From Enoplolaimus lenunculus (Eukaryota > Nematoda > Enoplea > Enoplida > Thoracostomopsidae): a stretch of DNA of 64,000 bases. The position numbers were made by a program, and so were the translations under genes. Location: the NCBI GenBank assembly GCA_030248215.1, contig JASANG010001564.1, positions 1-64,000 of the forward strand. The letters run 5' to 3'. Below, one piece after another: positions 1 to 9,618 of this stretch (position 1 is the first letter of the stretch; each line of letters opens with the position of its first letter). Below the pieces are notes generated by a model. It did not search any database. It was not told the origin of the DNA and worked only from the letters and a program-made list of their open reading frames with translations.

Positions 1-340
1 AGAAGTTGTTCTCCAGAGTGCTGACCGAGTTTGAAATGAACTTATTAAGTTCGCTGTGTTACAACTGGACTAGTTTTTCATCTACGGAGTACTTACTACA
101 CAGAAATTGTAAGCTCTAAAAGCTGTTTCAAGTCAAGAAATTTCCAGTTTACTTTTCGTACGCGTGAGTGTTTCTTTCACATGAAACTTGCAGCTGCAAG
201 TTTTTCCAAAAAATTATTTGAAGAACTTGTAGCTATTGCAATTTATACACTATTAATTTACGCCAAGAGTTAATTCATATGTATAAATAGTTTTTCAAGT
301 CGAATTGATCCATAATCATTGGCTGAAGTGATAATTCATA
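1..340 (+). repeat. Dispersed repeat, left part
   Basis: Segments such as gtcaagaaatttccagt near 135-150 and catgaaacttgcagctgcaa near 180-200 match, in reverse orientation, the DNA at about 43140-43260 inside MED12 intron 25. The element continues after the MITE at 341-749 (about 752-960), which matches 42660-42785 in reverse. No coding sequence is apparent. The left boundary is outside the window. Confidence 0.6.
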
Positions 341-749
341 CTGTAGTGACCCGAATAAGAGGGGGACAGATATTTATTTGGCCTCTCCAGAGGAGAGGGT
401 ACCCCCTTGTTATTCGGTTACGGACTGTTATTTATTTTCAACCCACACTCCGCCGCCTTTCGTTACTTATATATCCGATACTGCAATTATCCGCTGAATT
501 AAACGTTTATTTGTCTTGTGTCAATAGCTTGACCGATAATACAAGGTTATACTTAGGAATCTACTTCCAAAATTTAAGTACGCTTTAAAGTTTCGAACTC
601 AAAATATTTAGTCCTGGAGTCATTTATGCGCTACAATTAGGGTTAGTTGACATTTATGGACTGTAATTAGGAATACGGTCTCCAATTGATTCGGACTCAA
701 AATAGGGATCCCTTCTCTTATTACCCCCCTCTTATTCGGGTCAATACAG
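341..749 (+). mobile_element. TA-target MITE, copy 1
   Basis: The 409-bp element starts CTGTAGTGACCCGAATAAG and ends CTTATTCGGGTCAATACAG, an imperfect terminal inverted repeat of about 24 bp, with TA on both sides (339-340 and 750-751) as target duplication. No coding capacity. TA duplications fit the Tc1/mariner (IS630) superfamily; no transposase is seen, so the class is inferred. Confidence 0.88.
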
Positions 750-751
750 TA

Positions 752-1483
752 GCCTATGCTTGATATTTATTGCAGTCGTCTGCAAATTATTCATATAAAT
801 TCATGTCAAGATTCAGAATGAACATGATGTTTCTTTGCAAATACGAACAGTTGCAAGTAGTGTAAGATGCAGCTGCGAGTTCTTGTTGCAAAACTTCCAC
901 GTGTGAATAGTGGTTTAAGTTTTTGCCGAATATATAAAAAGATTATGCATTTAATGCAGCTAGACACAATGAACAGTGTTGGTTTGTAGTTCTAATTGTG
1001 GCTAACACTATACTTTTGGGACTGTAGTTAAGCGCGGACATACTCCCGATCTAAAATAACTCTTGCACTCCACTATTGAAAAAGTTTTATACACCCTAGT
1101 GCCTGTGCTAAGTCATAGAAATTCACAACATGCTCCTCTTAATTGCCATTTTCATGGGGTTTTGTATATACTTAGCAACTCGCTTGACTAGTCTATTTGT
1201 TTACAGATCATGACTAATATACGAGTGGCATGAGCAAAACGCGAGGCCAAATCGGTATAGCTAAATGGCAGTCTCTATTTAATAGCCGAAATCAATTAGT
1301 AAATACAATGCTTTGTAAACTGAACTTACAGTACAGGAATAACATACCATTCAATGCTTATAGCGGGTTTTGCTCAACACCACAAATGAGTATTCTATTA
1401 TTTTAGGCACTAATTGATGTTAAGAGCCGATTTTGTTTTGGTTTATATATTGTATATACAACGTTGGCCGAAAACTTTTCTGC
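752..1483. other. No gene; continuation of dispersed repeat then unclassified DNA
   Basis: About 752-960 is the right part of the repeat shared with 42660-42785 (gatatttattgcagtcg, catgtcaagattcagaat). From about 960 to 1483 I see AT-rich sequence with no open frame of note and no recognisable repeat. Confidence 0.5.
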
Positions 1484-1735
1484 GCTATAGATGGGCGCCA
1501 CCGGATATCCGGATATTCGGATATGAAAAATATCCGGATGTGTTTTCCGAAATGAAATATGCATCCATATTATAGATGGGCACCAGGTATCCGGATATCC
1601 ATATATGAAAAATATACGGATATGTATCCGAAAAGAAACTTGTATTCGGATATCCGGATATCCATTGGATATCCCAAATGCTATTGTGTAATAGTTTCAC
1701 CATTAAAGTAACTGGAGCTGAGGGAAAGAAATTCT
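1484..1735. repeat. Self-similar CGGATATC repeat element
   Basis: Two related arms begin tatagatgggcgcca and tatagatgggcacca (1486 and 1571). Each continues with many copies of CGGATAT or GGATATCC. The 3' flank (ttcaccattaaagtaactggagctga) is also found near 3435-3465 after a similar but eroded block. It resembles in style the hAT-type MITEs listed below, but I could not define both ends or a target duplication. Confidence 0.5.
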
Positions 1736-3996
1736 GTATTCAAATCTGAGTTAAAATATTTAACCACATTCCTTCATAATTCCATGATGATTTAAAATTT
1801 TGATTTCTTAAAACATGACAAAATTAAAAAAACTTCAGTTCAGTTCCGCTCCGTTCTAGTTCATATAAGATCACAAAAAGTGACAGTAAATATATTCAAG
1901 TCTTAAAAAATTGAAATTTAATTCAAATTATCAGGGGAGGTTATGAGGAGCAAAATTGGCATTATTTTCCGATATACCAAGACTAAAGCGGGTCCTGGAG
2001 ATTTGGACCAATATTACTTTAACAGTGTAACAACCAAACGAAGTTTAAGTCTCCTAAGCGTAATAAACACAAGTCTGAAACAAAGTTTTGCCCAAGCCCA
2101 AGCAGGCAAATAGTGTAAACTTTAGCCTAGCCTATTTCTGTCTTTGAGAAGGTGGGCACTAGCGGTTCCAGAGGGAGGCGGGCAGGCGTACGCCCCCATC
2201 TAATTTTTATAGTAATAAAATGATAAGGTTCATATATTACAAATTTTTGTGATAAAATGATAAGGTCACCCTACGTAACGATTTTTCCCCATCAGAAAAT
2301 TTTTTGGTGGAAAACGGCGTTTCTAAACATTTACGAGCTTGCACCCTATCAGAAATTTCTGGTTCCGCAGCAGAACGCCAGGTACCACTGAAAGAAACAT
2401 GGACTGATGTTTGTACAATTTAGCGTAATGCATCATCCGAATTGATTTTTGTTTGCCGCGCGGAAAATCCAATAATTCACTTTCTGGCGCAACTATTTTG
2501 ATTAAATTCAACTCCACTGGTGACTCAAGATTTTATTCAGTCGTTTGTGTAATGCAACTAAAATTAAATTCACCACTACAACAATTCATGTTTGTCCTTT
2601 TTCTCACATATAACAAAATTTGTGCTTATCTCTTATCTCCATTTCAGTAGTTAAATGTAATAAAATTTCTCTTTTAGCGTATCGTTCAGAATTTATTCAA
2701 ATTAAATAAAGTCAATTCCACTACACTCTAAAATAAAATTCTCTTAATTTTAGAAATTGTTCAGAATTAAAATTCTAATATTAAAGGTCAATACACGACT
2801 GTGTTATGTGTTAATGAAATTCAATTCCACAAGTGGTACGGATTTAGTTAACGCGTGGTGTAGAACAGTATATATTGTACGAAAATTTATTTTGTGACTC
2901 AAAGTATAATTTTAAATGATGACACTGATATCGCATTAAAAATTGAAAAATTTACTAAAACCATAATTTTAAAATGCTAAAATTATATTACGAATTTCTT
3001 GAAAGTACAGGAATGGGCTTGTAGCCTTGGAAGCTTTTCTTTGGAAATGCTATCAAAACGTACAGTAACCTTTTTCGCGATTGGTTTCGGCCGGATATAT
3101 CTTTCTGAATACGACATGGGTGGTCCGAGAGGTCAATTGTAAAGTGCTGAGCGAAACTCGGACCCATTCTGTGCTTGTTTTGCTTAGCTCGCTTGAAGCA
3201 GTTGCATATTAAAAAACTATTTTTAGAATTGTGTATTACGCTTATAGCAATCAGCTTGCGAGTCAGGATAGTTTCCTTGGAGCAACAAATTAAATGAACT
3301 GTTTGAAAAACAAACATTGATGTTCGGAAACCCAAAAAACGCATAATCGAGTTTCGGAAATGCCAAACAGAAAAATTAATTTCGGATGTCCGGATACACC
3401 CATGCGGTAAATATCCCCAATTGGAATATTTGCATTGTTTTATCACTAAAGTAGCTGGAGCTGACGAAAGGAATTTCTAAGCTGGTCCTGCGTGGACCTT
3501 GTATACTAAAGGTAGTTTAGTGTTTGAATGCTTCGTCGTTTGAGTTTGAGATAAATTAGAGCCATACTTAAGATGGCATTATACTTTTGATGAAGTCCGG
3601 CACCGTACGACAGTACCGCAAAGCTCATGAATTTCTACGAGATCGCATAACAAGGCATTCATAAGTAAAAATTTTTTAGCTTCTAAACCGAATACCCAAC
3701 ACTATTGAAGGAGTTGCATAATAAATAACAATTTTTAAAATTGTATGTTTTAACGCTCATATCAAATAGGTTGTGGGTCAGAGTCACGGTATAACCATAT
3801 TTCATTGGCAACTAGAAAAACCTATTTCTCAAAATTCAGAAAATCTTGGAAAAGTCTTTGCAAATATACCAAGGAAAATCTCGGAAAAGTTTCTACCGAA
3901 CCGAACCATAAAAACCTCGAATCAAAGAAAAACGCGAAAACAATTTATTCACCACGCTCGGAAAAATTTTATCGAACCGAAACCATGGAAAACCTA
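1736..3996. other. No gene seen; AT-rich with repeat remnants
   Basis: Scattered short repeats (two tgataaggt copies at 2221-2270; attcaattccac-type motifs in 2500-2830; a second copy of the 1680-1735 flank near 3435-3475). At 3780-3990 there are several accgaacc/gaaaa motifs around the insertion point of MITE copy 2. No frame here looks coding. Confidence 0.5.
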
Positions 3997-4912
3997 CTGT
4001 AGTGACCCGATTAAGAAGAGGGTCCCCATTTTGAGTCACAATCAATAGCAGTTCGTACTCCTAAGTATGTCCGTAAGCGGATACAGTCCCTAAGCTCTAA
4101 TTAGAATTCATAAATGTCAAATTTCATTAATTGCAGCGCATAAATCACTCTTACACCAAATACAGTGTTGAGTTTGAAACTTTAAAGCATACTTAAGTTT
4201 TGAAAGTAGATTCTTAATGGGTCATCTACGTTAAAATGCACGCACATTTGTAAAAAAATGTCCCTCCCTTTTGGATGCCCACGTTGTCCCTAACCACTCC
4301 CTTTATACACTGTCTGAGATGCCAATATGTCATCGTCTGAACCTTTAGACAATGAATATGCTCTAGGCTTAAATATGTTCTTGTCCTGACATCATTATCG
4401 AGAACTATTATTGTCCATAGTCCCTCAGAAGGGACTCGATTTTTTGCGGTGAATGATGCGAATGAATTTGTGTGCACAGCGTGTCTTTTTAAATGTGTGC
4501 GTGTGTGCTAACGTGTTGTCCTGACATCCTACAGACAACATGTATTTGTCCAGAGTCCCTTCCGACAGAGTCTAGACAATTAACACTATGTTAGTACACC
4601 TATAAATCTGTACCTTGCCTCCAGTTAGTATGTGTACTTTGATGCTGTTCCTAATGGGGTGGGTGGAACATTTATTACATCGGCGCGTGCATTTTAACGT
4701 GGATGACCCATAAGTACAGCCTTGCATTATCGCTCAAGCGTTTGATACGAAACAAACGTTTAATTCATCGGATAATTGCAGTACCGGAAATATCAGTAAC
4801 GAATGGTGGCAGAGCGCGGGTTAAAAATAAATAACAGTCCGTAACCGAATAACAGGGGTATGCTGTGGAGAGACCAAAAAATATCGTCCCCCTTTTATTC
4901 GGGTCCCTACAG
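3997..4912 (-). mobile_element. TA-target MITE, copy 2, interrupted by another MITE
   Basis: Same family as the element at 341-749, in the opposite orientation. The ends are CTGTAGTGACCCGATTAAG and CTTTTATTCGGGTCCCTACAG, with TA at 3995-3996 and 4913-4914. It is 916 bp instead of about 420 because a second element occupies 4218-4710. Without that insertion the body aligns along its length with copies 1 and 3. Confidence 0.88.
4218..4710. mobile_element. Nested MITE with TAA target duplication
   Basis: A 493-bp element with inverted ends TGGGTCATCTACGTTAAAAT and the complement of ATTTTAACGTGGATGACCCA. It is flanked by TAA at 4215-4217 and 4711-4713. The uninterrupted sister sequence in copy 3 (attcctaagtatat near 5525-5540) shows the empty site, confirming insertion with a 3-bp duplication. 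TWA duplications are typical of PIF/Harbinger elements. No protein is coded. Confidence 0.85.
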
Positions 4913-5248
4913 TATATGGTTTAATTTCCGAACCGAACCAAAAGAAGAGGTAATGAAAAGTGTAATACTTCTGTGTACTCCTGGCCATAGTTTTTGCACG
5001 TTTGGTTCGGTAGTCCCTCATCTATACATTGGCCGTCACCATTCAGCTATAGATCCTTGAAGAACGGCACTCGAGTTCGTAAAGAGGATCTCGCGTATCG
5101 TAGAGGTTTTGTTTACAGTGCATGCGTATTGGCATATGGGACCAAACCAATCTATAGATCAGTACCGTAACAGAGTAGTATAAGCATAGTCCTAAGTCTA
5201 AGCCAAAGACTAAGTAAGCGTAAATAAAAACCTATGCAAAACCTACCC
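4913..5248. other. No gene; CCTAAG-type repeat
   Basis: Between two MITEs. The part at 5168-5235 (agtataagcatagtcctaagtctaagcc) matches 8683-8755 (agtattataagcat..agtcctaagcctaa). This is a small dispersed repeat with degenerate CCTAAG units. A further run of CCTAAG-like units lies at 50575-50645 in MED12 intron 13. Confidence 0.45.
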
Positions 5249-5325
5249 CTTAGTGAAACGAATAAGAGGGGTCTCCATTTTGAGTTCGAATCAATAGGAA
5301 TCTGTATCCCTAATAAGAGTCCGTA
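5249..5325 (-). mobile_element. TA-target MITE, terminal fragment
   Basis: TTAGTGAAACGAATAAGAGG followed by the family's sub-terminal sequence (ttttgagttcgaatcaataggaa) up to the TA where copy 3 begins. The rest of this copy is absent on the right side of copy 3. Confidence 0.7.
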
Positions 5326-5755
5326 CTGTATTGACCCGAATAAGAGGGGGTCCCCGTTTTGGGTCCGAATCAATAGGAGTCCGTATCCCTATTAAGAGTC
5401 CGTAAGCGGATGGTCCCTAAACCCTAATTAGAGTCCATAAATGTCAATTAACCCTAATTGTTGCGCATAAATGACTCCAGGACCAAATATTTTGAGTTCG
5501 AAACTTTAAAGTGTACTCAAATTTTGGAAGTACATTCCTAAGTATATCCTTGAATTATCGCTCAAGCTATTGACACAACACAAATAAACGTTTAATTCAA
5601 CGGATAATTGCAGTACCGGATATATATCAGTAATGAAGGGCGGCGGAGCGTGGGTTAAAATAAATAACAGTCCATAACCGAATAACAAGGGGTGGGGTAC
5701 CCTCTGGAGATGCCAAATAAATATCAGTCCCTCCTTCTTATTCGGGTCACTACAG
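5326..5755 (-). mobile_element. TA-target MITE, copy 3
   Basis: A 430-bp member of the same family. The ends are CTGTATTGACCCGAATAAG and CTTATTCGGGTCACTACAG, with TA at 5324-5325 and 5756-5757. It sits directly against a 77-bp fragment of the same family (5249-5325), as if it had jumped into an older copy whose other part is now missing. Confidence 0.86.
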
Positions 5756-5982
5756 TAAGCACAAACTAGTTTAAAGCGTAAGATTCACCTCTTCGGCAGG
5801 GTACGTAAAAACGATCCGCCCTTGAAATGTTCTTACATTTATACTTTTATCGTCTGTAAAAATACTTAAATTTACACAAATATGATAGTTACATTTCATT
5901 GGTTCGCTATGGTAACAGCATTTATGGCGCCAGCAACGATGTCCAGTGGTAAGTAAAAACACGGCATTAATTTACTGGTGTC

Positions 5983-6656
5983 ATGCGGGGTTCACGTTAT
6001 AACCGGGGCAGGCGGGACACGGTTTGTCCCATGTTGATTCGACGTCAACGTTTAAATTCGGGCTCTTATATCGGGTCAACAGACAAAACTCGAATGTCAT
6101 ATGACATCAGCTTAAAAACCACCGCTCTCAAATGATCAATGTGTACAAGGGACGGTATGTCACGTGATACTGTAGGACATTTATGCGAATATCATATGAT
6201 ATTCCAAAATTTCAACGAATATCATATGATATTCAGCGGGACAGTGTAACCTTTGGGCACTAATAAATGAATAAAAAGTTGGACGGCAGCGGCACAAATG
6301 TGCTTTAAATACTAAATACACGCCTGCAAATCGTTTCCGACACAAAATCGCGTCACAGCTTCAAAATTCAAAAATTCAAATTTCAAATTCTAGTATCATA
6401 TGATATTCAACAGGACAATTTGGGTATGTTACCTCAAGTGTGCAGACATTTGAAAATATATCATATGATATTCGCAGACAATACCTCGAATATCATATGA
6501 TATTGAAGGACAAAAGGTGGCCTACACATGATATTAGCATACAAATACGAATTTTTGAATACGATATGGGGTCTACAAGCAGACAAAATGTTACCCAATA
6601 GTCTAATAGGGACAAAACGTGTCCCAAGCTGCCCCGGTTATAACGTGAACCCCGCA
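5983..6656. mobile_element. Inverted-repeat element packed with palindromes
   Basis: A 674-bp element. Its ends are inverted copies of about 50 bp, starting ATGCGGGGTTCACGTTATAA and continuing through a GGGGCAG block to GGGACACG. TCA stands on both sides if the repeat is taken to start at TGCGGGG, suggesting a 3-bp target duplication. Inside are five near-identical copies of the 18-bp palindrome GAATATCATATGATATTC (near 6187, 6217, 6391, 6456 and 6488) plus two variants near 6092 and 6160. No protein is coded. Confidence 0.78.
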
Positions 6657-6966
6657 TCAGTCACACGTTACCGTACGTTCGGCCTGCACAAAAAATGTCC
6701 AAGAGTTTTGCGAAACGGTAAAGACGTCCTTTAACAGTCAGCTAGTTAATGCTTTTCGTCCGTTTAACCATCTTTAGCTAGGTACGGACAAAATACAGTT
6801 TCTCTGAAACTGTGTCCGGACACGGAAAATATTAACCGTTGGACAGCCTATCTTAAAAGTATGAGGACTCATTTGGGTTAGATTAACTGAGAGAAAACTA
6901 GAAGAAAACCTACTTTAGGGCTTCAAGATAGCTTGTATCGAACTAAAATAGGTTTCCTGCACACAA

Positions 6967-7022
6967 GGTTTGAAACCCGACCATTGGCGTATTAACCATA
7001 CGACCTTACCACTGCACTACCA
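6967..7022 (-). repeat. tRNA-derived sequence (A and B boxes), opposite strand
   Basis: Read on the minus strand, TGGTAGTGCAGTGG (7009-7022) resembles an A box and GGGTTTCAAACC (6967-6978) a B box, with normal spacing. Acceptor and anticodon stems are poor. Likely a tRNA-derived SINE fragment inside the 6660-7454 element. Confidence 0.5.
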
Positions 7023-7133
7023 GTACACAGTAACAATTGTTGATATCGTGTTATAAGTGAAGGTTATATTGTTTACAATATAATACAACTTTAATAGCGT
7101 TGCCTATGCTATGTGCTTCGAATTCCGCGCTGG

Positions 7134-7188
7134 TAGCCGAATTGGTAAAGCGGTGGACTCTCAATATCGAGGCCCTCGGATCAACTCC
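7134..7188 (+). repeat. tRNA-derived sequence (A and B boxes)
   Basis: TAGCCGAATTGG at 7134-7145 fits the polymerase III A box, and GGATCAACTCC at 7178-7188 approximates the B box, 44 bases apart. Overall closest in style to a tRNA-Ser or tRNA-Leu body. The cloverleaf is imperfect, so this is a tRNA relic or SINE head, not a working tRNA. Confidence 0.55.
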
Positions 7189-7540
7189 TTTTAATGGCCT
7201 TGTAATTTTTACCAAATCTTATTTGCTTTTGGTCCATGAAAACAGAAATAAGAGAAATACACCGAAACCAATAACTTTCACTTTGTGCAAACTATACATG
7301 GTCATTTCACGAAATAATTCAAACTATGTGCGGACATAGTAGCTAGCTAGTGTAATTGTCCGGACATAGTTTCTGCGATGCTGTTTTGTGTCCAAAGACA
7401 AGTGAAAATATGCGGACATTTTTTGTGCAATTCAAACGTATGGTAACGTGTGACCGACATGGTATAATATTACTGTAAATGTATATGAAACCGACTGACC
7501 CAGTTAAGATTAAGCTTTGTCATAATAAAAATCGTTTCAG

Positions 7541-7947
7541 AATTCATTCTAAATCCATCCAACAACGATGCCAAACTCTGCGAACACTTTTCAAACGTTT
7601 GGTTCCCGACTCCAGCAGAAGCGGAACAAGTCGCTTCATTCGCTGCAGAAAGCGCCAACGAATGCTGTTTCCGTTGCGCTGAAGTAAACGCCAACGACAT
7701 AATCAAGCCTTGTTCAACATATATGTGGAATACCAAAGAAAAACAGTGTCATTTCGCGACGTATTACATCACACCTTACCCGAACCTGAACCCGAACCTC
7801 AATGCAACCATGGGCATTATGTTAGGCGACCAGATCCGCATAACAAAACTTCGGCCGGTACCGAAAAGTGTGCTACAGGTGAAGCGGATGCTTGATCGCA
7901 GGCAGCAGCTGAATCGAAATAAATACGAACAAGCGGAACAAAAATGA
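7541..7947 (+). CDS. PAN/Apple-like protein, terminal exon (5' part not found)
   Basis: An open frame runs from a good acceptor (tcgtttcag|aattc at 7540/7541, two bases then TTC ATT CTA) to TGA at 7945-7947, 134 codons with no stop. It encodes a cysteine pattern typical of PAN/Apple domains: ESANECCFRCAEVNAND, then CSTYMWNTKEKQCHFATYY, comparable with the ECC..C...C.A.....K.C.. pattern of that family. These are secreted or cell-surface carbohydrate- or protein-binding modules. After the domain comes a Pro/Asn-rich linker, IMLGDQIRITKL, and a basic tail (VKRMLDRRQQLNRNKYEQ). Upstream exons and a signal peptide were not located in the repeat-filled DNA to the left. Function is unknown; the family call rests on cysteine spacing only. 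Confidence 0.6.
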
Positions 7948-8173
7948 AAAATATTTTGTGAAATTTGTAAAGCAAAATAGTTTCACGCTGAACAGGGAGT
8001 AACCTGATACTTATGTGTTTAAGCTATTAAACAATGGTTTCTATTTGCTTTTCACTAGTTGTCGGTGTTAAAGGTAATTTTCCCCCGGCCAAATTGTTAC
8101 TCAAGTGTGGCTTCAAAGTCAGAGCTTGCTTAATGATAAACATCAATGCAAAAACATGCTGCTTAACAGGTAT

Positions 8174-8564
8174 TGATTTCACGTAAGTAAAAGCATTACA
8201 ATTGAAGGCGACGGCAATTGTTTTTTCATGCGGTACATCGTAATGGGGGTGATTCCACTTATCACCTTCTTATTAGCGACCAGGTAGTCACATTTATTCA
8301 GAAAAATGAAGAAAAAAATTTAAAATTATGCCGCAGATTTGTATGTGAAAGAAAGCGGCATGGATAAAGTTGGTGTATGGGCTACAGACGCAGAGGTGCT
8401 TGCAACGGCTGCGCTACTCAATACTGATATATACATTTATTGCCAATACTTATATACCTGCAGAATCTTTATCAAACTCATTATTATGTTGATAGCTAAA
8501 TCATGGCAAACCAGAAGCCCTGACCTTTATGATGAACCAATGTTGATAACCTAGCGTTTATAAA
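8174..8564 (+). pseudogene. OTU-type cysteine protease, broken copy
   Basis: Three blocks resemble successive parts of an OTU deubiquitinase domain. Near 8192-8228 is SKSITIEGDGNCFF, whose GDGNCFF is the catalytic Asp/Cys signature. Near 8245-8310 is HLLISDQVVTFIQKN, like the helix after the active site. From about 8339 comes YVKESGMDKVGVWATDAEVL then ATAALLNTDIYIY, the classic G.W.T..E..A.A.LL...I.IY block, with WQTRSPD further on. The blocks are not in one frame and stops lie before and between them, so this is a degenerate copy rather than a working gene, unless splicing is unusual. OTU domains are common in host genes and are sometimes captured by transposons; which applies here is unclear. 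Confidence 0.6.
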
Positions 8565-9618
8565 CACCTCATTTTGTATCTCATAATGTTCGAAATGAAA
8601 AATTGCAGCAGTGTCATTTCCTGTGGCAAAGTTACGCCTTTGCAGGTGTTACCAATGTAAAGAACAGGGGCGGCACAGTATTATAAGCATATTTCTAGTC
8701 CTAAGCCTAAATCTTAAGCCAAGCAAAAAATTAGTCTAAAGCTTAACCTTACTCCATTGCAGTCCCACAGAAAAACGTTCCGCCACTGATCTTTACATGG
8801 GCCGTTGGCGTATTTTTTCCTGGGTAAAAATTACTCCGGTGTAATTTTTCCGACGGGAAAAGTACAAATCTTTATTACATCCAGAAAAAAAATTAACAGA
8901 CTTGTCAATTTGCAAAAAGCTTCGTAGGTCAAGCAGGTCCGTTCTGCTTAAAATATAAAAAGAAATGTGTGGGGTTCAACTATAACATGGGTTAAATCCG
9001 AAATAAATAACATCCCGTAAACTAATAGGGTTTGCATCCTCTGGAAAGGCAAAATAAATCTATCTCTGCACCTAGTCTGATTTGGGCGTTACAGCAGACT
9101 TATAGTCACTATAGAGTTAGCAGATATTTATATTTGAATTTATGGCGTAAAGGTATATAGAAAAACCAATACGAAAAAGCACATTTTGGTACAAAAGCTG
9201 GAAATGATTTATTTTTCTGGAAGTTTAATGAGGTACGCTAATATTTATTCGCCGTATATTCCATAATTTGATAGAACAATAGCGGAAGAAAAATGGAGAT
9301 TTTTAACCGTATATTTATTTAGATAACGGAACCAGACACCTATCAATACATACTAGAAAAGCATATGTGATGACACCCTCGTGTAACCGAATTTTACATT
9401 AATAAAGAGCCAATTTGTAAGCGCAACACAGCGCACATCGAAACACCAAGAGAAGTTTTAACTTTCAAAATCACTTCACATTAAATTTAGTACGTTTTTA
9501 ATATTGCATCTTATGCAACTGGCTATATTTTTTTGCTTTCTGCCAATTAAAAAGAAACTACCTCATACTGAAATAAATTATTTTGCAGTCACAAAATAAT
9601 TATATAAAGCACAACGCA
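8565..9618. other. Intergenic, no gene seen
   Basis: Holds a CCTAAG-type repeat (8683-8755), the degraded MITE end at 8985-9096 and otherwise AT-rich DNA. The right part is presumably 3' flank of NUP42; an AATAAA on the minus strand lies near 9310-9320 but is far from the stop codon. Confidence 0.4.
8985..9096 (-). mobile_element. TA-target MITE, degraded end
   Basis: Aligns with the last 110 bp or so of the family: gggttaaat..aaataaataac, a 'taatagggtttgcatcctctgg' block split by changes, and an end resembling TGGGCGTTACAG. Older and more diverged than the copies at 341-5755. A shorter remnant of the same end is seen near 23180-23212 (cttattcaggtcattacag). Confidence 0.6.

Larger units (their letters stand above)
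6660..7454. mobile_element. Inverted-repeat element with two tRNA-like promoters
   Basis: A 795-bp element whose ends are inverted copies of about 41 bp, beginning GTCACACGTTACCGTACGTT and ending with a TGCACAAAAAATGTCC block. It starts three bases after the preceding element. It contains tRNA-like regions on both strands (6967-7022 minus and 7134-7188 plus). The two are divergent or opposed within one element. No clear target duplication is visible. Confidence 0.72.

Noticed and set aside
1485-1703. 72-codon open frame rich in Tyr, Ile, Ser and Gly
   Set aside because: A translation of the self-similar CGGATAT repeat.
4226-4477. 83-codon minus-strand frame
   Set aside because: Inside the nested MITE and without family resemblance.
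7134-7188. A functional tRNA gene
   Set aside because: A and B boxes are present but acceptor and anticodon stems do not pair well; treated as tRNA-derived repeat.
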